The notes beneath the pieces were generated by a model that made no database searches, had not been told where the DNA came from, and was given only the letters and a program-made list of their open reading frames with translations. The position numbers and the translations under genes were made by a program. A stretch of 64,000 nucleotides of DNA from Odobenus rosmarus divergens. Its lineage: Eukaryota > Chordata > Mammalia > Carnivora > Odobenidae. Of this stretch, positions 10,848 through 21,834 are shown piece after piece (the stretch's first letter is position 1; every line of letters starts with the position of its first letter). The stretch spans positions 272,077 through 336,076 of the forward strand of contig NW_004451670.1 of assembly GCF_000321225.1 (NCBI RefSeq), in the 5' to 3' direction.

Positions 10848-11229
10848 TATATCTTTCAGCTGAATCGTGTCCCCCTCCCAAAATCATATGTTGAAGTCCT
10901 AACCCTGAGTACTTCGGAGGGTTAACTATACTTGTAGCAGCAACTCTAAACAAGTAATAATTAAAATGGGGTGATTCAGGTGGGCTCTGATGGGACTGGT
11001 GTCCATATAAGAAGAGGAGCTTAGGAGACACAGCACGAGAAGACCATGTAGAGACAGAAGGAGAAAGGGGCCGTCTCGTATTCGGAGAGAAGCCCCAGAA
11101 GAAACTAATCCTGACAACACCTTGAGGTGAGACTTGCAGCCTCAGGAAGTGTGAGAATACACATTTCTGTCGTTAACCCTCCCAGTCCATAGTACTTTGT
11201 TCCGATAGCCCTGGAAGACTATTATAATG
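10848..11229 (+). mobile_element. ERVL-MaLR solo LTR (MLT1/MST type)
   Basis: Readable MaLR landmarks: GAATCGTGTCCCCCTCC, ATATGTTGAAGTCCTAACCC, ATAAGAAGAGGAGCTTAGG, GACCATGTAGAGACAG, CCTCAGGAAGTGTGAGAATA and GATAGCCCTGGAAGAC. A 5-bp ATTAC repeat (10843-10847 and 11230-11234) fits the target duplication of this class. No internal retroviral region is attached, so it is a solo LTR relic. Confidence 0.7.
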
Positions 11230-11474
11230 ATTACCATTTCTTTAAATATCCTGAAGAACAAAAAGTTCTTAAAATGTTTTAGATTTTTCTCCAATTTGCA
11301 TACATATCTTTTATTTTGAAGAAGACGAAAGTACTATTTGGAGAAGATACAGTTTGAAATGGCTTCAATACATGCTCATTTCAGATGTTCAGATAGGACT
11401 GCTGATAGAATGATTTAAAACAGGACAGAACACTCCATCTAGATTTATTTGTTTTTTATTCCTGGTATGACATT

Positions 11475-11662
11475 TTTTTTTTAAGATTTTATTTATTTAT
11501 TTGAGAGAGAGAATGAGATAGAGCATGAGAGGGGGGAGGGTCAGAGGGAGAAGCAGACTCCCTGCTGAGCAGGGAGCCCGATGTGGGATTCGATCCCAGG
11601 ACTCCAGGATCATGACCTGAGCCGAAGGCAGTCGCCTAACCAACTGAGCCACCCAGACGCCC
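11475..11662 (-). repeat. Can-SINE (arctoid type)
   Basis: Reverse orientation: poly(T)AAGATTTTATTTATTTATTT, GA-rich tract, GCAGACTCCCTGCTGAGCAG, GGATCATGACCTGAGCCGAA, ending CTGAGCCACCCAGACGCC. Flanked by CCTGGTATGACATTT and CCTGGTATGATATTT (11461-11475 and 11663-11677), one mismatch. Recent insertion. Confidence 0.95.
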
Positions 11663-11677
11663 CCTGGTATGATATTT

Positions 11678-12610
11678 CAATGGTAAAATAGTAAAGATTA
11701 ATTTTCCAGATAGAACAATAAGTAACAGTATTGTGTAACTTCTACTATACTGGTGGGTGTTGTGTCTAGATGTCAAAATACCCAGCGACAACATCATACA
11801 CAAATTGAAAAAGTGTTGTAAATTAAGCAATTTAGATGGGATGGAAGAAAATGTACTCTGAGAAAAATGTGTTCAATTACTCATAGTGAGTGATGCTATA
11901 GATGCCTGTGAATAGCTTGCATAAAATTGTTTTATGTTAAGAGTGGACATACGTTATATATTTAAGTTAATATGCCATTTATATAATATGTTAATTAAAT
12001 ACATATAGCAAAATTAATGAACCTTAAAATTAGACATTTAACTATTTCATTGTCATCCTTAGAATTTAGATACCCAAGTTCACCAAAAACCTTCCACGTA
12101 TTAATGCATATATGGTTTAAGCATTTGAAATAAGCCTGCAAAAACACAGATCTATGTATATTTATGCCAAACATCTGTCATTCTAAATGTCTGATGCGTT
12201 CTTTTCACCTTTGTAACCAAGCAAATTGTTCTGGTTATTTTTAATGAAATGCTTCAGGAAAAAAATTTTAAAAGTGCTTGAAAACAGTTTAACTTGTGTT
12301 ATTGTAAATCCTTGCTTCTTCATCGTGTTTGCAATTTCCCATGAGCTTTGCAATAGCAGCAAGGCTAGCTTTTGCCCTTGCTCCAGTCTAGACATAAGTG
12401 ACTTCACTTTCCGCTCCTTGCTTGCTAGTGGAGCACAAAGGTAATGGGAAGAATTAATCGATGGATAGTCCGTTGTTTCTGCCGTCTATTTGCTTTGCTC
12501 ATCACACTTTTCCCTTCCCACCTAGACTTTGAAATCCCCTGACTCAGGAAATGGAGCCTGTGCCAGGAATGAAAGGAGAAACAGAAGTTAGTACTCATTT
12601 TGAGCTTTTA
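11678..12610. other. Unclassified sequence
   Basis: No repeat family recognised. The segment 12185-12440 carries overlapping frames on both strands (72 to 74 codons) without recognisable protein features. It might be conserved non-coding sequence, but I have no comparison to support that. Confidence 0.4.
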
Positions 12611-12625
12611 AAAGTCAAGGACCTG

Positions 12626-12814
12626 GGCGCCTGGGTGGCTCAGTTGGTTGAGCGACTGCCTTTGGCTCAGGTCATGATCCTGGAGTCCCGGGATCGAGTC
12701 CCATGTTGGGCTTCCTGCTCAGCAGGGAGTCTGCTTCTCCCTCTGACCCTCTTCCCTCTCGTGTTTTCTATCTCTAATTCTCTCTCTGAAATAAATAAAA
12801 TCTAAAAAAAAAAA
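12626..12814 (+). repeat. Can-SINE (arctoid type)
   Basis: Head GGCGCCTGGGTGGCTCAGTT, body TTTGGCTCAGGTCATGATCC and the CCCTCTGACCCTCTTCCCTC tract variant. A perfect 15-bp target duplication AAAGTCAAGGACCTG lies at 12611-12625 and 12815-12829. Well-preserved and so young. Confidence 0.96.
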
Positions 12815-12829
12815 AAAGTCAAGGACCTG

Positions 12830-14239
12830 ACCTAAACTACATCTCTGAGAGTCAACTAACTACTTTAGACCCCTAGACCCTTTCCTAACAAACAGGGCTA
12901 CGTGATCAATGCTCCCTGCTGCTGAGAACAGGTGTGAAGAGTTATCAAGGAAGCCAAGGAGTTTGCTCCTCTGAGAAGAGGTCTTGTGTCCTAAGTGTTG
13001 TGTGCCAGGAGGAGCTGAGGACAAATGATAAAACTAGCTGAGGAAGGGGGTCATCTAAGGTCCCTCAAGACTTTTCTTTGCTGACAGCTGGGAGAAGGAC
13101 TGTCCTTCACATCACCCCCAGGAGCCTGCAGCAACGGTGGGACTCAAGAGGTGTCACTGGCCATCGCCAGCAAGAATCTAAGAGAGACACACATATGGCT
13201 CAGGCTCAAGGCAGAGCCCACACGGCCACACAGGAGGCAGACACAGAGGCTGTGGATCCACGAGCAGAAAATGATGGGATGCAACAATGCTACGGGTTGA
13301 GTGGAGGAGAGAATTACTACCACAACAGCAGATGGAGAGTAAGACAAACTCCATTTTGTTCTCTCCAAAAGAAAGAAAGAAAGAAAAAAAAAAGTTGGGC
13401 CTAAACCATAAAGCTGACCCAAACCAAGATAACGTGGGAGTTATCAGAACCAAGAACCAAGACCTACATGCCAGCCTATCATCATGCCACGGTCTTTTGG
13501 ACTTCCTTTTCTTGACTAACTCCTCAGTAGCTGCACACAGATCGCCCAGTGTGCGTGGGAGGGGTGTTCACCCAGGACACCCCCAGCGGGAAGGCACCAC
13601 CAACTGGGACTCACCCCTACTGAGACTCATCTCCCTGCTCTGATAATTTCTCACTGCGTAAGAGTCACACAGCTCTTGTTTAAGTGAAATGTCAAAATCA
13701 TTACTCTTACAGCAAAACTGTGAGTAAAACTGGATCGAGATGTTGTTCAGATACTAATATTTGGTCTTAACTATTCAGCAGCCAGGCCACAAACAAAGGC
13801 AATGCCATTTATAAATGTGCGACTATTAAGTAGCAAGGTTATGTATAAACCCAGTCCAGCTAAACACATATCAATCAGGCAATTTATTAAAACAGCTATT
13901 TGGTAGACTATTAAAAAAAAATATTTCATTTGTTAAAGAGCCAAAATGTTGTGTTTGTGTTACAGATACAGTAGGAATCCTATTCTGTCCTCCAGGCATA
14001 CCTTCTATCCTTTAAATTTGTATGCAAACTTCTTTGTAGTAGAAAAACCAAATATGCAACTTAAAAAAAGGCATAAAAATCATTTTCTTTTTATTTTACG
14101 ACTAAAGAACAGACTTCTGAGGTAGTTAAAACAGTAGAAGAAAAACTTGAACAGTGTTTCCTCCTAAATATTCTCTCCCTAATGTATCAAATGGGCAGCC
14201 TCCCAGAAGTATTTAAACAACAGATCAGAAACGTCTAGC
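12830..14239. other. Unclassified sequence with a short GAAA run
   Basis: No gene supported. An (AAAG)n run at about 13370-13393 is the only clear simple repeat. Frames of 92 to 118 codons overlap each other on both strands in 13078-13643 and share no protein signature. The segment 13300-13650 has vague LTR-like wording, but no termini were found. Confidence 0.4.
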
Positions 14240-14780
14240 ATGGCTATGAAGCCTTGCATGCCCTGCTGTTACCCCTTGTCTGGCCTCAGCTCAGACCACC
14301 TGCTCCCAGGTCTTTGTCCTTACCAAAATATAGGTCTTTTTTTGTTTTTTTAAGTTTCTCCGAAGTGCCTTGTTCTCTCCCATTTGCATGTTTTTGCGTG
14401 TGCTGTTCTATCTGCCAGAATCGTTGAGCCCTTGTCCCACTTTCACAGGTGGCTCCTTGACCTTTTGTAGACCCTGGATGAAGCTCACTTGAGTCTTCTC
14501 TTTGTTCTCCACTTCTCCATCCTTGACTGACTCACACTCCACCTCCAGTCACTCCTTCCCCAACACTTGACCAATTTACACGTTCCCAGGACACCCGGTA
14601 ATGTTTCTTCTAGGGCTTACCTGCTTTTGAGATGATTGTGTTTGCAGAATAATTATTTGTTTAATTAATATCTATTACCTTCTCTCTAATTTGTAAGATT
14701 CTTCATGGATCTTAGTGTTTATTTTGTTACCATCATGTCTAAATATTGGACATAAGGCAGATGCTCAATGAATATTTTTC
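14240..14780 (+). repeat. L2 LINE 3' end
   Basis: Recognisable L2 3' end in order: GTCTGGCCTCAGCTCAGACC, TGCTGTTCTATCTGCCAGAAT, TCCACCTCCAGTCACTCCTT, TTGTAAGATTCTTCATGGAT, and the terminal GCAGATGCTCAATGAATATT. It is directly abutted by the MLT1-type LTR. Confidence 0.8.
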
Positions 14781-14785
14781 CATAT

Positions 14786-15148
14786 TGTCTTTGTTTGGGC
14801 TTCTGTAATAAATTTCCATAGCCTAGATGGTTTGGAAAACAAACATTTGCTTCTCACAGTTCTGGAAGCTGGAAATCCAGGGTCAAGGTGCTGGCAGATC
14901 CACTGTCTGGTGAGGGCTGTCTCCCTGGCATGCGGACAACCATCTTCTCCTATACCCTCACCTAGTCGGGGTCAGAGAGGGATCATCTCTCTCGTGTCTC
15001 TTCTTATAAGGGCACTATTCTTATACATGTGGGCTCTATCCTCAAGTTCTAATCGCCTCTTAAAGGCCCCATCTCCAAATACTACCACATTGGGGATTTA
15101 GGCTTCAATAGATAAATTTTGGAGGGACAACATATTTAGTCCATAGCA
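14786..15148 (-). mobile_element. MLT1-type MaLR solo LTR, target duplication intact
   Basis: Antisense MaLR LTR: TGTCTTTGTTTGGGCTTCTG at one end, CTTCTCACAGTTCTGGAAGC, GTGTCTCTTCTTATAAGGGC, AAAGGCCCCATCTCCAAATA, then TTAGTCCATAGCA at the other. The 5-bp sequence CATAT flanks it perfectly (14781-14785 and 15149-15153), as expected of ERVL-class integration. No internal region remains. Confidence 0.88.
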
Positions 15149-15202
15149 CATATATTTAAACACGATCAAATGGCAAATAATATTAATAATCTTAGATGTT
15201 TC

Positions 15203-15860
15203 TGATGAGGGAGCAGAAGACTAGTTGAGGACAAAGTACAAAACGACACCCTGCAACCCCCCCCTCCCCACCACCACTCCTGGGTGGGACATGTGTGACA
15301 TTCCTCCAGGAAACTCCCAAGTGTCTTAATGTTAATGCCTTGCTAGAGGGAAAAACAACCTTAACTTGACAACGGCAAGGCCTCTAGTATCCTGTGAGTC
15401 TTCTTTAATACATGAAAATCCTTTTGAGGCCGCCTGGGTGGCTCAGTCATTGGGCGTCTGTCTTCGGCTCAGGTTGTGATCCCAGGGTCCTGGGATCGAG
15501 TCCCACATCGGGTTGCCTGCTCAGAGGGGAGCCTGCTTCTTCCTCTCCCAGTCCCCCTGCTTGTGTTCCTGCTCTTGCTATCTCTCTCTCTCTCTGTCAA
15601 ATAAATAAATAAAATCTTTAAAAAAAAAAAAAGAAAAGAAAATCCTTTTGAAACCTCTTTTCCTTACCAGCCCCAACTCTCAAGTATATAATCAACCACC
15701 CCTCACAACCCCAGGCAGCAGCTCTTTCTGCCCATGGGTCCTGTCCACGTGCTTTAATAAAACCACCATTTTGCACCAAAGGCGTCTCGAGAATTCTTTC
15801 TTGGCAGTTGGCTCTGGACCTCACCCCTCCAAACCTTACCTATGTTCTAATACTACATCA
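15203..15860 (+). mobile_element. Class I ERV solo LTR split by a SINE
   Basis: R/U5-like core at 15745-15835: a polyadenylation signal AATAAA at 15756-15761, then TCTCGAGAATTCTTTCTTGG and GTTGGCTCTGGACCTCACCC, the layout of gammaretrovirus-like LTRs. A TATA-like TATATAA lies at 15685-15691. Proposed ends are TG at 15203 and CA at 15860, flanked by the 4-bp sequence TTTC (15199-15202 and 15861-15864). Without the SINE the LTR would be about 430 bases. No internal retroviral genes are present, so recombination between two LTRs is the likely origin. Confidence 0.68.
15428..15637 (+). repeat. Can-SINE inside the ERV LTR
   Basis: Begins GGCCGCCTGGGTGGCTCAGT and ends in CAAATAAATAAATAAAATCT plus a long A-rich tail. 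The target duplication GAAAATCCTTTTGA (15414-15427 and 15638-15651) is LTR sequence, so the SINE is younger than the LTR. It lies upstream of the LTR TATA-like box. Confidence 0.95.
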
Positions 15861-15864
15861 TTTC

Positions 15865-18800
15865 CATATATCTCTGAGTTCATTATCATCCCTTGAAAAG
15901 GTGAAGGGCAACATAGATGATTATTCTGAAAACACTTTGAACTGTTAAAATCTGCCCAAGTAACTGGTGGAGAGAATAAAGCATGAGTGGAAATTACAGG
16001 GGTTTCCTCCCTTGGGCCTCCTAATCTCTCCACAGCTAAAGATTCTGCAGAGTCAGTGAACCTGAAGCATCTCCCACCACCCAGGGCCAATGAAAAAGAC
16101 AGTAGGTCTATCCTGCCTTTGGGTATTAGGAATGACAATGACCTTCATTCTTATCACAGGGAAACCCAAGTGCCAAGACAAGGCCTGAGTCCCATACTCA
16201 GATGAGGAAGAGAGAAATACCTAACATTCTAGAAATATGATTTAGGTTTTTAAGAAATATGAACTAACTTGCCCTAATAGATTGTCATAGAAAAGAACTA
16301 CATTTTTACAATTTAAATCTAGAAATTCATCCTGTCATCTAATTTTTGCCAAATGCTTTTTTTCCCTCAAAAAATAAGGATCATTTTGTTCTGACTTTCT
16401 GAATAGCTAACATTGGTTCATGTGTCAATTCACATTTACATGCGTTTTCCCTTCTTGTAGTCCACACACTCGATTGTCCACAGTGTTGGTCTGTCTCGTT
16501 AGGTTTGTAGCTGCAGATACGTGGCAGGGATGCTTTCAAAAACACACAAAAACACTGAAGCAGCAGATCATGATTTCATGTCAAGGAACAATTTGCATTT
16601 TACCTTTTACCCATACCTTCTTCCTCTTACAGCAGTGGCAAGTGAGGGAGTGCCCAAGATGGGGAAAAATTAGAAGAAACAACCTTCTGTGTTTAAAATG
16701 AACCCAAAAGCGACGTATAGACAATGCGGTTTCCTGTGACTACCTTGTGCTCCTTTCGCTTTTCCTTCTGAACGGCTTTAACTCTGCTGTTTCTCATGTG
16801 GGAATGTTCTCTCTGGGCTTCCTGACAATTCTCGCCACCCTGTGCCCCGAGGTCACCTTTTCTGGAGCTATAATCTAATCTTCTTAGTGTTTCATCAATT
16901 TATTAATTCACAAAAACCAGCCCAGCTTTCAGACCACCATTCTTGTAACAAGGCAATAGATCACTTCGTGCAAGGGTATGTTGTCGTAGGATCCAACAGA
17001 AAGGGCAGCAAGGAAAAGTCAAGTTTGTCTGTGGCCAGATGACCGCAGAGCACTTCCATTAAATCCTCTCTCCTGAAAGGACACCCATTTCTGTTGAACA
17101 AAAGAGCACTTCCTAGGTCCTAAGGATATTTAAAACAAGGCCATTGTCGTCTTGTTTGTTGTTTATTTCACTTACAAATCAACTCTCCAGAGGTCTAGGG
17201 AGTTACCTCAGAGGGTGGCATGGAGAGTACAATGGTCTGATGCAAGCAAAAAGGATTTGGAAGAAAACCTAAAGGAGCTATAGAAATACAGCAGAGTATT
17301 CATGTAAAGCCATTTCGGTTTTTCCACAATATCTGTAAAGGGAACCAGGGTCAGACTAAGGCCACAGGGCAAGATAAGCCGCACTGCCACAGGCAAGAGT
17401 TTCTGCCTGGACAAATAGGAAAGGACAAATCAATACCCAAGCAGACAGGAGACAGCCACAAAAGAGAGAAAGGGCTGGGGAAAAGACATGAAGAGATTAA
17501 GTCAATGGGGAAAATTGTTAAGTGTATGTAGCTCAGGGTAAAACCAGCCACACCCTTGTGTGGATGAGGGCCAAGTGTAGAGAGGGTTTTTAGACATAAG
17601 GGAATGGATAATGGGAGGATCCTTGGACTTAGCTTTGTGTGCCACACTTTGGTTGGCATGGGTCCTTTGGGCCCCGGGGTCCAGAGGAACTTGAGCTGCC
17701 AAGATCCCGCGAGGACTAGCCCAGAAACACGTGGGGCGTGGCGGGGGGGGGAGAAGAAACTCTCCCACATCTCTCCAAGAAAGAAGAATACAAAATCATT
17801 ACTACGCTTACCTACCAGAGATCTGGCACGGGTGGGAAGTGCCTTCCTCACACTTGGGCTTAAACTCTTAGTCGGAATACCATCTTTCTTATGCTTCGGG
17901 CAACCAAGGATACAATGGAACGTAGCAAATAATAACTGAAAATGAAATGCGAACACTTCTGTTTGTGTTATCCAGTGATAACAAAATGTGCCCCGAAAAA
18001 GAAAGTGGTAAATGCCTCATGACAGCAGAGCATTCTTTGTAAACCTTGAATTGACTTTTTTTTTTTTGTCTCATTCCAAGACAGGGGAAAAGTAAAAACT
18101 CTGTGATTAAGGGCTCAGCAGTGGGCGGTGGATAAATAACATCCAGAAGGATGTACTAATGATGGTGTCTTAAAATAAGAAAAGGCAATTTTTTTGTTGG
18201 CCAGAAGCCATACCCTATAATTTATTATGTTTTATCAAAACACCGTGTGGCATGATTCATTAAGAACAGGGAGAGTGAGATGTGACGTCGGAAAATATTC
18301 ATGCTGAACATTAAAACCGAAGCTGATTATTTGACAGAAAAATCACTCAAGTCATGTCCCAACCTTTTCCATTTGAAGCCACCGACTAAATTCAGAGCAA
18401 GGCTTCTGTCACTTCCTTGCTTTTTCGATGGGGATAAAAAGACACATTCAAAAGTTAACTCTAGAAAACATTCTGTCACCCTAAGTGTTATTGTAACACA
18501 CACAGCTTCTGGTCATTAACTGTTAGATGTTATACTTATTTGTAAATTGAAGTTTTTAAAGTTTTTTCTCACATGTTAGTTGATTCTGTAAAAATTTCTT
18601 TGTATTACATTGAAGTTTTATGAAGACTCTGGGAGAACAACATATATATTTGTCTCAGCCGCACGTGGTGGGTGTGGCCCTAACGTCACCACCCAACACA
18701 GAAACCCCAGCTTGGTTTTTAGATGTGTTCTCTTTTCAATTTCAATGTGTTCTCTTTCAGTCAGTTCGTCAAATGCATACCCTTATTTTTTTTCATCATA

Positions 18801-19350
18801 TATGTTCTAAGTAGGAGATAATCCAAATATAAGTATCTAAGAACATTCCATGAATATGAATACTATTATTAATGCTAATGGTAAATAAATCATATTAATA
18901 TTAAGTGACACGGATTTTAAAAATAATTTCAGCGTAACTGAAACAAACAGGGGCTTTTCATCTCTCCTTCCTGTTGACTTGGTCCCCTAAGAATCCATGT
19001 AAGGTGTTCTTTGACCTTCCAGCTTACAGAAATCATCTCCTTTTTAGTTCTTTCTGGCAATAGTAATCCCTAGGGCTTTTTATAGATTGGATATTCCTGG
19101 AAAACGGTTTTGTTTAGATTTATCCTCTTAGATATAAACAATAGTTTCTTAGCACTGCTCACTTTGTGACTTCTCTATTCGTACAAAGTTATCTACCTAC
19201 GTACGTGAAATACACAGGGTGGAAGATGTTAAGTTTTGATAATATTGAATTCAGTCTGTAAGTCAACTCAGGTGCAGGTGTGAGCAGAGGCTGGGAAACA
19301 CAGAATCTTTGGAAACGCTGAGTGTTGGTCATTCAGATCTAAATTAAGTT
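15865..19350. other. Long repeat-poor stretch
   Basis: About 3.5 kb with no recognised transposon. It contains the longest open frame of the window (201 codons, minus, 17351-17956), rich in Leu, Pro and Ser, with two hydrophobic stretches, no domain that I know, and only weak splice signals around it. It is not called as a gene. A G10-type run lies at about 17743-17752 and a CRE-like TGACGTCG at about 18282. Confidence 0.45.
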
Positions 19351-19354
19351 GCTA

Positions 19355-19480
19355 ACTTAATCCATTCACTCATTCATTTACAAAATATTTGTTGTGGGCC
19401 CAGGTGGTTCCATGGAACCATGTCATTGTACGATGAACATAGATAGACACAGACAACACCAAGCTATTATTTCATCTTTT
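19355..19480 (-). repeat. L2 LINE 3' end relic
   Basis: CCATTCACTCATTCATTTAC, AAAATATTTGTTGTGGGCCC: the reverse of the L2 terminus (the TGAATGAATGA-like end preceded by the CAATAAATATTTG region). Confidence 0.6.
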
Positions 19481-19795
19481 TCTGTCTTTCTTTATTCAGG
19501 CTACTGTATCTCAGTTATTTTATCTGAAACTACATGCTTAGGAATAGGCAAAATGAGGAGGATAGCACGGTTATACAAGTAAAAATCATCACTAATAGCT
19601 TTAACTTAATGCATAAGAATCAATATGGCCTATAAATTTTCTCAGGTGTTTAGGGAAAAAAATCTCAATACGAGGGAGAGAATACCAGATGTGAAGGCAA
19701 TTCTCAACATCTTAGTTATAAAATGGCAGTGATTCTTTATTTTACTAAAGTTTGACAGTCTTTTTAAAGAAACATATCTTGAAGTAATACCAATG

Positions 19796-19816
19796 AGCAA
19801 AACAAAACAAAACAAA
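19796..19816. repeat. (AAAAC)n run
   Basis: Four AAAAC-type units in a row. Confidence 0.8.
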
Positions 19817-19938
19817 TCTTGATACTATTTAGTACTTACTTATACTTTGTTATAGTAGTATACTACAGTAATTTTGAAATAATTGAATTACTTTTCAACA
19901 GGTCTTTTTATGTTGATCCTATACTGGGGCATGCAACA

Positions 19939-19988
19939 AAAAAAAAAGAAAGAAAGAAAAGAAAAGAAAGAAAGAAAAAAAAGAAATC
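19939..19988. repeat. (GAAA)n microsatellite
   Basis: A9 followed by GAAAGAAAGAAAAGAAAAGA-type repeats, about 50 bases of pure A/G on this strand. Confidence 0.9.
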
Positions 19989-20551
19989 AACCTAAAATTC
20001 TCAGCTACCAAAAATATCTTGATTCTTTGTTAACTGCTTACTTAAAATATAACAGACTATTTGCAAATACTTTAAAGAAAGAAATTATATGTTCTGTGTA
20101 ACATTTCTCCTGTTGTTAAATTTTCTGTTATTTTCTGGGAAGCACCAAACCCTATTTAAAGGAATTAATTACAGCTTGTTTTTTTTTTTTTTTAAGGACT
20201 AAGGAATATTTCAACTTACAGTTTAAAATTTCAGAGTAATGCTCAAAAAGTGAGATTGGCCTATAAGCTTCATATATCAAGTAACCTTAAGTCCGATGAT
20301 GAAAATACAAAATCATTCACTGACGGTTGTTATCATATAAATGGAGCCTGGGAAAAATATAAAGGGAATGTGAGCTGTGGATGAAACCTGTGCACTGACA
20401 GCCATGATTTGAGTCTTGATGTCTACAGGATGTGCTGACAGTGGATGAGAATCCATAATAAGCAAAAGAATTCAGTTTCCAAGCCCCTTAGTGTTGGCAC
20501 ATGAACTAGTTTGACTCCTGACAGACACCACCACTGACAATGTTATTATAG

Positions 20552-20895
20552 TGGTATAGCCAGGATGTTTGTGTCCCTTCCCAAATTCCTACGGTGAAAG
20601 TCTAATGTCATGGTATCAGGAGGTGGGGTCTTTGAGAGTCAGTTATGCCGTGAGGGTGGAGCCCCCATGATAGGATTATGTCCTTCTAGAAAGAGAACTA
20701 GCCCTCTGTCTCCGCCATGTAAGAACAAAGCAAGAAGATGGCCATCTGAAAACCAGAAATCTACTCTCACCACATGCGGGAGGTGTCAGCACCTTGATCT
20801 TGGACTTCTGAGCCTCCAGAACTGCAAAAAATAAATGTTCATTGGTTAAGCTACTGAGTCTGTGGTATCTTGTTATAGGAGTTGGAACTAAGACA
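20552..20895 (+). mobile_element. MLT1-type MaLR solo LTR
   Basis: Sense-strand MaLR LTR: GGATGTTTGTGTCCCTTCCC, GTATCAGGAGGTGGGGTCTT, CGCCATGTAAGAACAAAGCA, CACCTTGATCTTGGACTTCT, GAGCCTCCAGAACTGCAAAA, AATAAATGTTC, TGTGGTATCTTGTTATAGGA, ending in AAGACA. Five-base flanks TATAG and TGTAG (20547-20551 and 20896-20900) differ at one base. The 122-codon frame on the opposite strand (20676-21044) mostly overlaps this LTR and is not a gene. Confidence 0.88.
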
Positions 20896-20900
20896 TGTAG

Positions 20901-21388
20901 CTTGGTCATATTGTTCATGTGATCAATTATTTCGATATCTCCATAACATTTAAGCTTCCTGTTCTTCTGAATCTGAGCAGACTTCAAGCATCTCTCTCTT
21001 ACACCTACTCTGGATTCATTTTGGGCCATAATCAATGATTCCATTTTCTGAAATTTCTTAAGCTCTCTTTATTCAATAAAAACAATATGTGAAATGGAGA
21101 ATAAAACACTTTAATATTTCTGATATCAAGGACAATAATAATAAAGCTATTTTTATAAGTCAGAGAAGTTCTTAAGATGGACGTGTACCTATAACGGAAG
21201 TTTAATGCACTCTTATATAACTGGGATAAATTATGTTTAATACATTTTGATCTGTCCACATGAATTTAACACCACTGATTTATTTTAGCACCTTTGTGAA
21301 AATCATTAGCTTTCCAATGAAAAGTCATGGAGTATTTGTTTTATTTAGAGTAACAATTATGACAGAGAGCAGAAGATTATATACAATA
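20901..21388. other. Unclassified AT-rich sequence
   Basis: Nothing recognised. No gene or repeat call. Confidence 0.4.
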
Positions 21389-21567
21389 TGGCTCAGTCAT
21401 TAAACGTCTGCCTTCGGATCAGGTCATGATCCCAGAGACCTGGGATCGAGTCCCGCATCAGGCTCCCTGCTCTGTGGGAAACCTCCTTCTCCCTCTCCCA
21501 CTGTCTGTGCTTGTGTTCCCTCTCTCGCTGTCTCTCTCACTGTTAAAAAACAAATAAAATCTTAAAA
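21389..21567 (+). repeat. Can-SINE, 5' truncated
   Basis: Starts inside the head at TGGCTCAGTCATTAAACG and lacks the GGGGCGCCTGGG end. Body CCTTCGGATCAGGTCATGAT, CT tract, CAAATAAAATCTT tail leading into an AT run. Confidence 0.92.
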
Positions 21568-21592
21568 AATATATATATATATATATATATAA
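21568..21592. repeat. (AT)n tail of the preceding SINE
   Basis: An AT dinucleotide run of about a dozen units grown from the SINE tail. It served as the insertion site of the next SINE. Confidence 0.85.
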
Positions 21593-21595
21593 TTA

Positions 21596-21781
21596 GGGGT
21601 GCCTGGGTGGCTCGGTTGGTTGGGCGTCTTCCTTCATCTTAGATCATGATCCTGGGGTCCTGGGTTTGAGCCCCACATTGGGATCCTTGCTCAGTGGGGA
21701 GCCTGCTTCTCCCTCTGCCTGCCGCTCCCCCTGCTTGTACACAATCTCTCTCTGTCAAGTGGATAAATAAAATCTTTAAAA
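21596..21781 (+). repeat. Can-SINE inserted in the AT tail of its neighbour
   Basis: Head GGGGTGCCTGGGTGGCTCGG with a variant body (CATCTTAGATCATGATCC). The flanking duplication ATATATATATAATTA (21581-21595 and 21782-21796) is AT-run sequence from the first copy. Confidence 0.93.
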
Positions 21782-21834
21782 ATATATATATAATTAATAT
21801 AAATGTTATATATTATGTATAAACTTATATGTTG

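Noticed and set aside
13040..13650. Possible LTR with a CCATTTTGTT-like segment
   Set aside because: No TG...CA ends, duplication or polyadenylation signal could be placed.
17351..17956. 201-codon minus-strand frame as a coding gene
   Set aside because: No domain, no signal that I trust, overlapping frame on the other strand, no splice or promoter context. Kept only as a low-interest finding.
20676..21044. 122-codon minus frame as a gene
   Set aside because: Mostly antisense to an MLT1-type LTR.
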